NCBI GenBank assembly: GCA_020638195.1
Contig: JACKJC010000002.1
Coordinates: 124,001 to 188,000 of the forward strand
DNA from: Methylobacteriaceae bacterium
GTDB taxonomy: Bacteria; Pseudomonadota; Alphaproteobacteria; Rhizobiales; Beijerinckiaceae
Length of the DNA stretch: 64,000 bases
Direction of reading: 5' to 3'
A model generated the notes under the pieces. It was not told the origin of the DNA. It worked only from the letters and a program-made list of their open reading frames with translations, and made no database searches. Made by a program: the position numbers and the translations under genes. Positions 32,763-41,964 of the stretch are shown one piece after another (positions within the stretch are counted from its first letter, which is position 1; every line of letters starts with the position of its first letter).

Positions 32763-34742
32763 CTAGGCCGTCCTTTCCGCCTGGGCGCGGTTGCGCGCCA
32801 TTTTCGGCGCGCCGACGCGCAGGCGCCGGTCGGACAGCGACAGGGCGCCGCCGAGCGCCATCACGAGCCCGCCGATCCAGATCAGCAGGACGTAGGGTTT
32901 CCAGTAGACGCGCACGGTGGCCGTCTTGTCGGCGTTGATGTCGCCGAGCGCCACGTAGAGCTGACCAAGGCCGCGCGTCATCAGGGCGGCCTCGGACGTA
33001 TTCATGCTGCGGGTCGAGAAGGCGCGCTTGGAGGGCTCCATCACGCCGATCTCGCGGCCGTCGCGCTTCACTGTTATGCGCGCGACGTCGGCCGTGTAGT
33101 TCGGCCCCTTGCGCGGCGAGACGCCCTCGTATTTCAGCTCGTAGCCGCCGATCGGAATGGTCGCGCCGGGCTTGTAGGCGCCGATGGTTTCGAGGCCCCA
33201 GGCCGTCTCGCAGACGATGCCGATGAGCGTGAGGCCGAGGCCCGCATGCGCGAACATCGTGCCCCAGGTCGAGCGCGGCAGGCCTCGCGCGCGATGGAAG
33301 GCGGTCGAGACGGGCACGCGGAACAAGCCGGAGCGTTCGACCAGCTCGGCGAGCGAACCGGCGATCACGTAGAAGCCGAGGCCGATGGCGGCCAGCGCGA
33401 CGACCGGTTTGCCCTGCAACGCAAAAGCGATCAGCGCGCCGACGATCGCCGCGACGAAGGCGAAGGTCAGACGTTGGGTCGCGGCCCGGATGTCGCCGCG
33501 CTTCCAGGCGAGCAGCGGGCCGAAGGGCACAGCGATCAGGATCGGCACGAACAGCGGCGCGAAAGTGAGATTGAAGAAGGGCGCGCCGACGGAAATCTTC
33601 GCGCCGGTCAATGCCTCGAGCGCCAGCGGATAGAGCGTGCCGACGAAAACCGTCGCGGTGGCGGTCGACAGCAGCAGATTGTTGAGCACGAGCGAACCTT
33701 CGCGCGAGATGGGCGCGAACAGGCCGCCCTGCCGCAGGCTCGGCGCGCGCCAGGCGTAGAGCGCGAGCGCGCCGCCGATCAAAAGCAGCAGGATGACGAG
33801 AATGAACACGCCGCGCGAGGGATCGCTGGCGAAGGCGTGCACGGAGGTGAGCACGCCCGAACGCACGATGAAGGTGCCGATCAGCGACAACGAGAAGGTG
33901 AGAATCGCGAGCAGGATCGTCCAGACCTTCAGCGCTTCGCGCTTCTCCATCACCAGCGCCGAATGCAGCAGCGCTGTACCCGCGAGCCAGGGCATGAAGG
34001 AGGCGTTCTCGACGGGGTCCCAGAACCACCAGCCGCCCCAGCCGAGCGTGTAGTAGGCCCAGTAGGAGCCCATGGCGATGCCGAGCGTGAGGAAGATCCA
34101 GGCGAGCAGCACCCAGGGGCGCACCCAGCGCGCCCAGGCGGCGTCGATGCGGCCTTCGATCAGCGCGGCGACGGCGAAGGAAAACGAGATCGAGAAACCG
34201 ACATAGCCGACGTAGAGCAGCGGCGGATGAATGGCGAGGCCGGGGTCCTGCAGGATCGGGTTGAGGTCGCGGCCCTGCGCCGGCGCCGGAGCGAGCCGCG
34301 TGAACGGGTTCGAGGTGATCAGGATGAAGAGATAGAAAAGCGCCGCGATCCAGGACTGCACCGCGAGCACGGTCGCCTTGAGGCTCGTCGGAATATTGGC
34401 GCCGAAGGCGGCGACCAGCGCGCCGAACAGCGCGAGGATCATCACCCACAGCAGCATCGAGCCCTCGTGGTTGCCCCACAGGCTCGTGAACTTGTAGATC
34501 TCCGGCATCATCGAGTGGGAATTCTCGAAGACGCTCGCGACCGAGAAGTCGGACCGCCCATAGGCGAAGGCCAGAGCGCCGAAAGACACGCACATAAGGA
34601 TGAATTGCGCGTAAGCGCCCTTGGTCCCGACCTCCATCAGCACGGGATCGTGCGTACGTGCGCCGACGAGCGGCACGATCGACTGCGCCAGCGACACCGC
34701 CAGCGCCAGGATGAGCGCGTAATGGCCGATTTCCGGGATCAT
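32763..34742 (-). CDS. ccmF: Cytochrome c heme lyase subunit CcmF
   Basis: A 659-residue membrane protein with about 15 helices and the tryptophan-rich heme-handling motif LGWGGWWFWDPVENASFMPWL near 232-252. CcmF, with CcmH and CcmI, attaches heme to apocytochrome c in the periplasm. Full length. Transcribed after ccmI with a 39 bp gap; ccmE and ccmH, which often flank it in Alphaproteobacteria, are not here. The tail-to-tail Crp/Fnr gene ends at the adjacent base. Confidence 0.96.
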   Translation of the reverse strand: MIPEIGHYALILALAVSLAQSIVPLVGARTHDPVLMEVGTKGAYAQFILMCVSFGALAFAYGRSDFSVASVFENSHSMMPEIYKFTSLWGNHEGSMLLWVMILALFGALVAAFGANIPTSLKATVLAVQSWIAALFYLFILITSNPFTRLAPAPAQGRDLNPILQDPGLAIHPPLLYVGYVGFSISFSFAVAALIEGRIDAAWARWVRPWVLLAWIFLTLGIAMGSYWAYYTLGWGGWWFWDPVENASFMPWLAGTALLHSALVMEKREALKVWTILLAILTFSLSLIGTFIVRSGVLTSVHAFASDPSRGVFILVILLLLIGGALALYAWRAPSLRQGGLFAPISREGSLVLNNLLLSTATATVFVGTLYPLALEALTGAKISVGAPFFNLTFAPLFVPILIAVPFGPLLAWKRGDIRAATQRLTFAFVAAIVGALIAFALQGKPVVALAAIGLGFYVIAGSLAELVERSGLFRVPVSTAFHRARGLPRSTWGTMFAHAGLGLTLIGIVCETAWGLETIGAYKPGATIPIGGYELKYEGVSPRKGPNYTADVARITVKRDGREIGVMEPSKRAFSTRSMNTSEAALMTRGLGQLYVALGDINADKTATVRVYWKPYVLLIWIGGLVMALGGALSLSDRRLRVGAPKMARNRAQAERTA

Positions 34743-34781
34743 GCCGATTGTCGTCCTCTTGTCGTGTATCCTGTCATGCGC

Positions 34782-35936
34782 TCAACGTGGCGCGCCGGCG
34801 GGCGCCTTCAAGGCGTCTTCGAAGCGGACGAGTTTCGCGACGTCCCCGCCGAGCGCTTTTCGCGCGTCCTCCGTCGCCGCCTGCGCCTTGTCCGCTGCGC
34901 CCAGCACGCCATAGGCGCGAACGAGCCGCGCCCAACCTTCCGGATCGTCGCCGTTCTGCTTCAGCTTGTCGGCAAGCCGGGCGACCATCGAGCGGATAAA
35001 GGCGTTGCGGTCGCCCGCATCCATTTTCGAAGCGGCCTCGACGTCGCTCGCGGTGGGGCCCGGCGTCGCCGGCGGTTTCGCGCCATCCTTGGCGCTGTCC
35101 CCGGCCGCATCCTGCGAGTCGAGTTCGGCGAGCGCGCGGCGCACCGGCGTCGTCCAGGCCGCATCCTGCGGCGCGCCGGCGAGCATGTCGCTCCACATTT
35201 TCCGGGCGTCGTCGCGCTTGCCGTCCTGAAAGGCCGCGAGGGCGAGATAGTAGCGGGCCGGCACGGAGCCCTTGTCGAGCGCAAGCGCCTTCTCGAACAC
35301 CTTGCGCGCCTCAGGCGTCACGTCGCCCTGCGCCTTGCCCACCAAGGCCTCGCCCAGACCGGACTCGCGGATCGAGGCGTCGCCCAGAATCTCGATCGTC
35401 TTGCGCCAGGCGGCGATGGCGTCGTCGAAGCGGCCGAGCCGCATATAGACGGGGGCGAGCACCTCGTAGCTGCGGCCGTCGTTCGGATTGTCGCGGACAT
35501 GCGCCTCGACCTTGGCGATCATCTCCGCCAGCGTCAGGCCGCCCGGCCCTTTTGCTTCGGTCGCAGTCCGCGGCAGCGCCTCCCAGGGCGCGCCCAACCG
35601 GTAGTAGAAGGCCGCCGCGACGGCCGGCAGGGCGAGAATGAGGAAGGCGGTCGCCGCGGTTCGCCGTCCGCGCGCGAGGGCGGGCTGTCCGGTCTCGCCC
35701 GACTTCTCGCGATCGGCGGCCTTCAGGAGGCGGCGCGAAACCTCGATGCGCGAGGCCTCGGCCTCCTCGGGCGCGATGCGGCCAGCGGCAAGGTCGCGCT
35801 CGATCTCGGCGAGCTGGTCCTTGTAGACGGCGACATCATCGCCTCGCCGCTCGCCCCGCGCGCGGGTCAGAAAGGGCAGGGCGACGAAAGCGAGCGTCGC
35901 CAGCGTCATGCCCGAGAGGATCAGCCAGAAGGTCAT
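34782..35936 (-). CDS. ccmI: Cytochrome c maturation chaperone CcmI
   Basis: A 384-residue protein with two N-terminal membrane helices (2-23 and about 92-112), a cytoplasmic loop with YKDQLAEIERDLAAGRIAPEEAEASRIEVSRRLL typical of CcmI, and periplasmic tetratricopeptide repeats (SYEVLAPVYMRLGRFDDAIAAWRK and on). It hands apocytochrome c to the heme lyase. A TTGA-N6-TCAA palindrome lies about 95 bases before its ATG. Confidence 0.93.
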   Translation of the reverse strand: MTFWLILSGMTLATLAFVALPFLTRARGERRGDDVAVYKDQLAEIERDLAAGRIAPEEAEASRIEVSRRLLKAADREKSGETGQPALARGRRTAATAFLILALPAVAAAFYYRLGAPWEALPRTATEAKGPGGLTLAEMIAKVEAHVRDNPNDGRSYEVLAPVYMRLGRFDDAIAAWRKTIEILGDASIRESGLGEALVGKAQGDVTPEARKVFEKALALDKGSVPARYYLALAAFQDGKRDDARKMWSDMLAGAPQDAAWTTPVRRALAELDSQDAAGDSAKDGAKPPATPGPTASDVEAASKMDAGDRNAFIRSMVARLADKLKQNGDDPEGWARLVRAYGVLGAADKAQAATEDARKALGGDVAKLVRFEDALKAPAGAPR

Positions 35937-36027
35937 TGCGTCTCTTAGCCAGTCGCGGGGTCGGCCGGCAAATGGGTCGGCGGCGCGGTCGCGCCTGCGG
36001 GATGGTGATAGCGGGCTATGGCGCGGC

Positions 36028-36049
36028 GGCCTTGAGGTCGGTCAAGGCC
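36028..36049. promoter_or_regulatory. Perfect palindrome with FNR-like core between ccmG and ccmI
   Basis: GGCCTTGA (36028-36035), six-base spacer GGTCGG, TCAAGGCC (36042-36049). The core fits TTGA-N6-TCAA. It could be an FNR-type site for ccmI-ccmF or a stem-loop after ccmG; no U-tract follows on either strand. Confidence 0.45.
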
Positions 36050-36052
36050 GCA

Positions 36053-36649
36053 TCAGCCCTTCGCCAGCGCCTTGTCGATCTCCTTGCGCAGGACCGTGTC
36101 GATATTGTTCGGCGTCAGCGGCCCCACCAGCTTGTAGGCGATCACGCCGTCGCGGCCAACGATGAAGGTTTCGGGCACGCCGTAGACGCCCCATTCGATG
36201 CCGGCGCGGCCGTTGCCGTCGACGCCGACCGCGGCGAAGGGATTGCCGTAGCGCTTGAGGAAGTTCAGCGCCTTTTCGGGCTGATCCTTGTAGTTCACGC
36301 CGACGACGCGGATGCGCTTGTCCTGCGCGACCTTCATGAACAGGGGCGCTTCCTCATGGCAGGGGATGCACCAAGAGGCCCAGACGTTCACGACCGTGAC
36401 CGCGCCCTTGAAGGCCGCCGGGTCGAGCCCGGGGACGGGGCCATTGGGGCCGGCGAGGGTTTCGAGCGCGGGCAGGGCGATGTCCGGCGCGGGCTTGCCG
36501 ATCAGCGCGGAGGGCAGTTTCGAGGGGTCGCCCGCGCCCAGGCGGAAGAAGAAAAGCGCCGCGATGGCTGCGAAAGCCGCGAGCGGGACGAGGGCGACCC
36601 ACATGCGCGGGCGCGCGTTCTGCGTTTCGTTCTGGTCCTGGGTCGTCAT
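36053..36649 (-). CDS. ccmG: Thiol:disulfide interchange protein CcmG/DsbE
   Basis: A 198-residue membrane-anchored thioredoxin-like protein. One N-terminal helix (about 18-35), active site WASWCIPCHEEAP (CxxC) near 95, and GVYGVPETFIVGRDG, the cis-Pro and acidic features of CcmG. It keeps the CxxCH cysteines of apocytochrome c reduced. First of the three ccm genes here. Nap, Nor and Nir enzymes in this window all need c-type cytochromes. Confidence 0.94.
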   Translation of the reverse strand: MTTQDQNETQNARPRMWVALVPLAAFAAIAALFFFRLGAGDPSKLPSALIGKPAPDIALPALETLAGPNGPVPGLDPAAFKGAVTVVNVWASWCIPCHEEAPLFMKVAQDKRIRVVGVNYKDQPEKALNFLKRYGNPFAAVGVDGNGRAGIEWGVYGVPETFIVGRDGVIAYKLVGPLTPNNIDTVLRKEIDKALAKG

Positions 36650-36729
36650 TGAGCTTTCCTCGGCCGGCGGCGCTTGGTCCGATAGCAATGTGGCCGCTGC
36701 ATGTCATCCAGGCCGCCCGCGTGAAAATG

Positions 36730-37656
36730 TCACGCGCCAGCGCGCGCCGCGCGTACGGCGGCGGCGGCCCGACGGACCATGAGATTGCGCACGAAAGTCA
36801 TGGCCGGGTCGAGCGCGTCGCGCCGTCGCCAGACCAGCGACATGGAAATGTCCGCCCCCCGCGCCCGGCCGGGGACGGGGACGGCGGCGAAATCGCGCAT
36901 CAGTCCCGGCCCCAGCAGGCGGGGCAGGGTGGCGAGCCGGTCCGTCCCGCGCAAGAACGCCGCGACGCCCGAGAAGCTTGCGACGGAAACGACGAAATCG
37001 CGGGCGAAACCAGCCTTTTCGAGCGCGGAATCGAAGGCGAGGCGCGTGCGGTCGGGATAGACGACGGTGACGTGTCGGGCGGCGAGGTAATCCTCGCGGG
37101 ATCGTGGCGCCGTCCGGCAGGCGGGGTCGTAGAAGCAGACGTATTCGTCGCGAAACAGGTTGCGCTGGAGAATGTCGGCGCCCTCCGGCGGGTTGGGCGT
37201 GATCAGGAGGTCGCACACGCCGTCGCGCAGAATGTCGGCGCTTGGCGCATCCGAGGGGATCACGCGCAACTCCAGTCTCTTCACTTCCTTTTCCAGCGCC
37301 AGCGAGAAGCCGGGCAGCAGAAGCTCGCGCTGCAAATCGTTGGCGGCGATCACGAGCGAAATTTCGGCGGTCGCCGGTTCGAACCGGGCGCCGCGCGAAA
37401 AATCCTGCATGGTCGCCAGCAGATCTCGCGCGCGAGACGCAAGGGATTCAGCATGCGCGGTGGCGACGACGCCGCGCCCGGATTTGACGAACAGCGGATC
37501 GCGCACGATGGCGCGCAACTTCTGCAACGCATGCGAGACGGCCGATTGCGTAACGCCGAGTTCGTCCGCCGCGGCCGTCACCGAACCGGTGTCGAGCACC
37601 GCGAGGAAAAGCCGCAGCGCATGGCCATCGAGATCGTAATGATCGAATTTGCTCAT
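36730..37656 (-). CDS. LysR-family regulator divergent from ligAB
   Basis: A 308-residue LysR-type regulator. The N-terminal winged helix has RLFLAVLDTGSVTAAADELGVTQSAVSHALQKLR; the rest is the two-lobed ligand-binding domain. The start at ATG 37656 places the helix-turn-helix at the usual distance from the N-terminus. It is transcribed away from the LigA/LigB-like genes across a 147 bp gap holding a LysR-type box (37666-37684), so it very likely controls them in response to an aromatic acid. Upstream ATGs in the same frame would overrun that box and were rejected. Confidence 0.9.
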   Translation of the reverse strand: MSKFDHYDLDGHALRLFLAVLDTGSVTAAADELGVTQSAVSHALQKLRAIVRDPLFVKSGRGVVATAHAESLASRARDLLATMQDFSRGARFEPATAEISLVIAANDLQRELLLPGFSLALEKEVKRLELRVIPSDAPSADILRDGVCDLLITPNPPEGADILQRNLFRDEYVCFYDPACRTAPRSREDYLAARHVTVVYPDRTRLAFDSALEKAGFARDFVVSVASFSGVAAFLRGTDRLATLPRLLGPGLMRDFAAVPVPGRARGADISMSLVWRRRDALDPAMTFVRNLMVRRAAAAVRAARAGA

Positions 37657-37665
37657 GAATATAAT

Positions 37666-37684
37666 GATAACACATGCATTTATC
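37666..37684. promoter_or_regulatory. LysR-type operator (GATAA-N9-TTATC)
   Basis: GATAACACATGCATTTATC holds an interrupted palindrome of the T-N11-A kind bound by LysR proteins, in locally AT-rich DNA. It is 10 bases from the regulator start and about 120 from ligA. Confidence 0.55.
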
Positions 37685-37803
37685 TTGTTAAATGATTGCC
37701 GCATGGTCCCATGCGTCGCCCCCTCGGGCCGAGGCTTGCGCTGCGTCAAAGCGGGCGCGGGCGTTTGGCGGTCCGATCGGGCGCAGGGAGCAAGGAGGGC
37801 GCA

Positions 37804-38145
37804 ATGGCGCGAGAAATCGAAGGCACGACGATCTTCGAAGGCGGGCAGGCCATGAAGGGCTACCAGCTGAACAAGATGTGCTTCTCTTTCAACGATCCGG
37901 AAAACCGCAAGGCGTTTCTTGCCGATCAGGCCGCCTACATGGACAAGTACAAGCTGACGAAGGAGCAGCGCGAGGCGCTGGCCTCGGGCAGCGTGCTGAA
38001 GATGATCGAGGCCGGCGGCAACGCCTATTACCTCGCCAAGCTCGCGGGCATTCTCGGTCTGGGCGTGCAGGACATCGGCGCACAGCAGACGGGCATGACC
38101 GTCGAAGCCTTCAAGCAGAAACTTCTCGATCAGGCGAGGCAGTGA
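37804..38145 (+). CDS. ligA: Extradiol dioxygenase small (LigA-like) subunit
   Basis: A 113-residue all-helical protein (FEGGQAMKGYQLNKMCFSFNDPENRKAFLADQ...) of the LigA family, which caps the active site of protocatechuate 4,5-dioxygenase. Length fits the Sphingobium protein. ATG 37804 has AAGGAGGG seven bases before it. Its TGA overlaps the ATG of the large subunit. Confidence 0.87.
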   Translation: MAREIEGTTIFEGGQAMKGYQLNKMCFSFNDPENRKAFLADQAAYMDKYKLTKEQREALASGSVLKMIEAGGNAYYLAKLAGILGLGVQDIGAQQTGMTVEAFKQKLLDQARQ

Positions 38146-39008
38146 TGGCCCGGATCATCGGAACACTTTCCACATCGCACATTCCCGCGATCGGCAACGC
38201 CATCGCGAAGGGCCTGCAGAACGAGCCCTACTGGAAGCCCTTCTTCGATTCCTGGCCGCCGGTGCGCGAATGGCTCGCGCGCGAAAAGCCCGACGTAGTC
38301 GTGTTCTTCTACAACGACCACGGGCTCAATTTCTTCCTCGACAAGATGCCGACCTTCGCGGTGGGCGCCTGCGCCGAATATGTCAGCGAGGACGAAGGCT
38401 GGGGCATTCCCACCATTCCTTCCGTGCGCGGCGAGCCGAAACTATCGTGGCAGATCATCAACGGCATCGTCGAGGACGGGTTCGATCCCGTCATGTGCCA
38501 GGAGATGGCGGTCGATCATGCGATCACAAATCCGCTGCTGCTGATGTTCCCCGACGCCAAATGGCCGGTCACCATCGTGCCGATCGCGATCAATTCGATC
38601 CAGCACCCGCTGCCCGGCCCGAAACGCTGCTTCGATCTGGGACGCGCGGTCGGCAAGGCGATCGAGGCCTGGCCCGAAGATAAGAAGGTGCTGCTGATCG
38701 GCTCCGGCGGCCTGTCGCACCAGCTCGACGGCGAGCGAGCGGGCTTCATCAACAAGGCTTTCGACACCGAATGCCTGGAGGCGATGGTGTCGGGCGTCGA
38801 GCCGTTGACCAAATATTCCGCGCTCGACGTGGTCGAACTCGCGGGCGCGCAGGGCGTCGAGCTCATGTGCTGGATCGCGGCGCGCGCGGCGATGCAAGGC
38901 GAGGTGAAAGAGCTGCACCGCACCTATCACATCCCGATCTCCAACACGGCCTCGGCCGTGCAATTGCTGTCGCATACACGCGCGGTGGAGACGGCGAAGG
39001 CCGCGTAA
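38145..39008 (+). CDS. ligB: Extradiol dioxygenase catalytic (LigB-like) subunit
   Basis: A 287-residue class III extradiol dioxygenase. Fe(II) ligands align as His12 (TSHIPAIG), His59 (NDHGLN) and Glu239 (GVELMCW), with catalytic His192 (GGLSHQL), matching LigB. The pair should open protocatechuate at the 4,5 bond, though gallate or a related catechol acid is possible. No downstream pathway genes (ligC, ligI, ligJ, ligK) are in the window. Start overlaps the ligA stop (TGATG). A strong terminator follows. Confidence 0.88.
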   Translation: MARIIGTLSTSHIPAIGNAIAKGLQNEPYWKPFFDSWPPVREWLAREKPDVVVFFYNDHGLNFFLDKMPTFAVGACAEYVSEDEGWGIPTIPSVRGEPKLSWQIINGIVEDGFDPVMCQEMAVDHAITNPLLLMFPDAKWPVTIVPIAINSIQHPLPGPKRCFDLGRAVGKAIEAWPEDKKVLLIGSGGLSHQLDGERAGFINKAFDTECLEAMVSGVEPLTKYSALDVVELAGAQGVELMCWIAARAAMQGEVKELHRTYHIPISNTASAVQLLSHTRAVETAKAA

Positions 39009-39049
39009 CGCAAGTTTGGCGCGGCTCTGCCGCCGCGCGACTGGGCAGG

Positions 39050-39082
39050 CGCCGCTGCGTGCAAACGCGGCGGCGTTTTTTT
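39050..39082 (+). terminator. Rho-independent terminator after ligB
   Basis: CGCCGC (39050-39055), loop, GCGGCG (39067-39072), then CGTTTTTTT. Stem and T-run fit an intrinsic terminator 42 bases after the ligB stop. Confidence 0.75.
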
Positions 39083-39366
39083 GTTTCGGTTAGTCGGCGG
39101 GAGCGCCGAATCGTCCGACCAGCGTTGGCCCGAATGGCAGGTTCCAGGCCAGGGCGGCATAACGCCATGCGACCGGAAGCAGCCGAACATGGGCGCGCAG
39201 TTCGCTCAGAGCGCGGGGCGTCACAAAACGTCAACTAAAGCGCGTTTTGCGACACTTGATTGATTGACGGCAATTTTGACAGTGGCGCGGCTTGGATCGC
39301 GAGCAGCGCGCGGAATGCAGCAGCGCGACGCAAATAGTTCGTTTTTGGGCGAATGCTCGGTAAACC
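39083..39366. other. Intergenic stretch between ligB terminator and pnkp
   Basis: No gene, repeat family or clear hairpin was recognised. It includes AT-richer pieces (CACTTGATTGATTGACGGCAAT) and separates two convergent operons. Confidence 0.5.
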
Positions 39367-41964
39367 TCACAAACGCGGGTCGATCGGCTCGCTTTCAAGC
39401 GCGAGCACCGCAAATACGCATTCATGCGTTTTACGGAGCGGGGCGCGCGCGACGAAGCGCGTCAACGCCTCATGCCCGAGCGCGAATTCACGCAGCGCAT
39501 TGGCGCGTTTGGCGCCTAGCCCGCGCTGACGCAGGCGCGTGAGATTTTCGGGCAGATCATATTCCGGGCCGTAGATGATGCGCAGATAGTCCGGTCCGCG
39601 CACTTTCAGCGCGGGCTGGATAAGGCCCTTGGCGCCGCGCGCGATGAATTCGCGCGGCTTGACCACCATGCCTTCGCCGCCGGACGCCGTCAGCATCTCC
39701 CACCAGTGCGCAGCTTGCGCACAGGCTCCTCCGTCATCGAGCGCGAGCTTGCGCCAACCCGTCGTCGAGACGTTCGCGAGGCCGGTCGCCGCAAGCTGAT
39801 CGGCGATGGCCATGTGCCAGAGATGGTCCTTGTCGAAATGCACGGCGCCTTCGCTGGCGAGCAGATGAAAGGGCGCAACTTTCAGATCTGCGAGCCCATT
39901 CACAGGCCACACATACGGCGCCCACGCCTTGGCGTAACGCTCGGCCCTTTCCGCGCGCAGCGCAAGATGAGCGCGCAGCGGCTCCGTCGCGACGCCGCGT
40001 GCGGCGGCGCGCGACGCGGCTTCATGCGCGAGCGCCAGACCGGCGTGGCTGGCGGCGGCGACCGGCGCATATTGCTGTTCGATGAGCGCGGACGCCTTGG
40101 CCGACCACGGCATTATTTCGGCGTCGAACAGCATCCAATCGGTTTTCAGTGTCTCCCACAGGCGGGCCGCATCGCAAGCCGCTCGCAGGCGCGCCAGCAG
40201 CGCCTCGGTTTCTTCGCGCTTTGGAAAAAACGCGCGGCCTGTGCGCGTCCAAATGGCGCCGCTTTCCCCCGAGACGACGCCGAAGCGCCGATGCGCCGTC
40301 TCGTCGTCGCGACACAGAGCAATCACGGCGCGCGACCCCATGTGCTTTTCTTCAAGGACGAGCTCTTGCTGGCCACGCTCACGATAGAAGGCGAAGGCTT
40401 CCTCCGGGCGCTCGAGCCAGGCGTCGCGCGCGCTGGTTTCGACCGGCGACATGGTCGGCGGGAGATAGACGAGCCATTGCGGCGCGATGGCGAACCGGCT
40501 CATCGCTTCCAGCGCCGTGGCGGCGTTCTCCTCGGCGATCGGAATGCGGCGCGAAAGCGCCGTGTCGATCCAGCGCCGCCCAAGAACGTCGGCAATGTTT
40601 AGCGCATCATCGGCTTCGGCCTGCGCGGCGCGCGTATCGGGCGCCGGCGCGAGAGGACGCACAGGTTCGCAATAGACGCGCGCGGCGGGAATGCTGACGA
40701 GTTCGCGCTCCGGCCAGCGCAGCGCCGTGAGCTTGCCGCCGAAGACGCAGCCCGTGTCAATGCAGATGGTTCCGTTTGTCCATTCAGCGTCGGGCGTCGG
40801 CGTGTGGCCGTAAACGATCGCGGTCTTGCCGCGATATTTGGCCGCCCAATCGCCGCGCACTGGCAGGCCGAATTCGTCGGTCTCTCCCGTTGTTTCACCG
40901 TAGAGCGCGAAATCGCGCACGGCGGGCGAGCCGCGCCCGATCATGTCTTCTTTCAAACCCGCATGGGAGACGGCGAGCTTGCCGCCGTCGAGCCAGTAGT
41001 GGCTGCGCAAATCGCCAAGAAAGTTTTTAACGCGCGCGCCAAATTCCGGCGGCTGCTGCGCCATCTGATCGATAGAGTCCTGCAATCCATGGCTCACCGT
41101 AACCTTGCGACCGTCGAGCCAGCGCGACAATTTGCGGTCGTGATTGCCCTGCACGCATTGAGCGACGCCGGCGGCCTGCGCCGCCATGACGATGCGCAGA
41201 ACATCGGGCGTCGCCGGGCCGCGATCGACGAGATCGCCGACGAACACCAGCTTTCGTCCATGCGGCGCGGAGACAGCGACCCGCTCGCCCTCGCCCGTCA
41301 CGACATAGCCGAGACGATCGAGCAGTACGCGCAATTCGTCGGCACAGCCATGCACGTCGCCGATAATGTCGAAGGGGCCGCAATCGTCGCGGCGATCCGT
41401 CCACATCGGACGGCGTTCGACGCGCACTGCCTCGATCGACTCAACCGATCCGAGTTTCCAGATTTGCCGGAAGCCTTCCTTGTCGAGGCCCCGCAGCCCA
41501 CGCCGGATTTCCTGAATCATCCGCTGCGGCACGCCTGGTCCAAACGCGCGATCGGGCCGTGTCTTGTTGCGTTCGACGCATACGTCGAGACCGGGATCGA
41601 GCACGATCGCGACCGGCAGCGCGTGCCAACGTCGCGCCAGTTCCACCCATGCCTTGCGATCGGCGGCGCGCACATTGGTGGCGTCGATGACGGCGAGACG
41701 GCGATGCTTGAGACGCTTTTCGGCGATAGCGGCCACGAGCTCGAAGGCGTCGCCGGAGATCGACTGATCGTTCTCGTCGTCGCAGACGAGGCCGCGACAA
41801 CGATCTGATGAAATCACTTCCGTCGGCTTGAACCAGCGCGCAGCGAAACTCGATTTGCCCGAGCCGGTCGCGCCGATGAGCACAACGAGGCAGAAATCGG
41901 GAATGTCTAGCAAAGTCGGATCGACGGGTCTGGAATTGGGGGTTCTTGGATCGGAAGCTCTCAT
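39367..41964 (-). CDS. pnkp: Polynucleotide kinase-phosphatase-ligase (bacterial Pnkp)
   Basis: An 865-residue three-domain RNA repair enzyme. Kinase: P-loop GATGSGKSS (31-39). Phosphatase: metallophosphoesterase motifs GDVHG (202-206), GDLVDRG (243-249), GNHD (273-276). Ligase: adenylate-binding EEKHMGSR with Lys540, then KTDWMLFDAEIMPW and GGEGMVVKP. Length matches Clostridium thermocellum Pnkp (870). It heals both ends of broken RNA and, with Hen1, seals them. ATG 41964 overlaps the hen1 stop (ATGA); an in-frame ATG at 41988 is the alternative. Confidence 0.95.
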   Translation of the reverse strand: MRASDPRTPNSRPVDPTLLDIPDFCLVVLIGATGSGKSSFAARWFKPTEVISSDRCRGLVCDDENDQSISGDAFELVAAIAEKRLKHRRLAVIDATNVRAADRKAWVELARRWHALPVAIVLDPGLDVCVERNKTRPDRAFGPGVPQRMIQEIRRGLRGLDKEGFRQIWKLGSVESIEAVRVERRPMWTDRRDDCGPFDIIGDVHGCADELRVLLDRLGYVVTGEGERVAVSAPHGRKLVFVGDLVDRGPATPDVLRIVMAAQAAGVAQCVQGNHDRKLSRWLDGRKVTVSHGLQDSIDQMAQQPPEFGARVKNFLGDLRSHYWLDGGKLAVSHAGLKEDMIGRGSPAVRDFALYGETTGETDEFGLPVRGDWAAKYRGKTAIVYGHTPTPDAEWTNGTICIDTGCVFGGKLTALRWPERELVSIPAARVYCEPVRPLAPAPDTRAAQAEADDALNIADVLGRRWIDTALSRRIPIAEENAATALEAMSRFAIAPQWLVYLPPTMSPVETSARDAWLERPEEAFAFYRERGQQELVLEEKHMGSRAVIALCRDDETAHRRFGVVSGESGAIWTRTGRAFFPKREETEALLARLRAACDAARLWETLKTDWMLFDAEIMPWSAKASALIEQQYAPVAAASHAGLALAHEAASRAAARGVATEPLRAHLALRAERAERYAKAWAPYVWPVNGLADLKVAPFHLLASEGAVHFDKDHLWHMAIADQLAATGLANVSTTGWRKLALDDGGACAQAAHWWEMLTASGGEGMVVKPREFIARGAKGLIQPALKVRGPDYLRIIYGPEYDLPENLTRLRQRGLGAKRANALREFALGHEALTRFVARAPLRKTHECVFAVLALESEPIDPRL

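Noticed and set aside
33246..35948. 900-codon plus-strand frame opposite ccmF and ccmI
   Set aside because: Antisense shadow of two well-identified genes.
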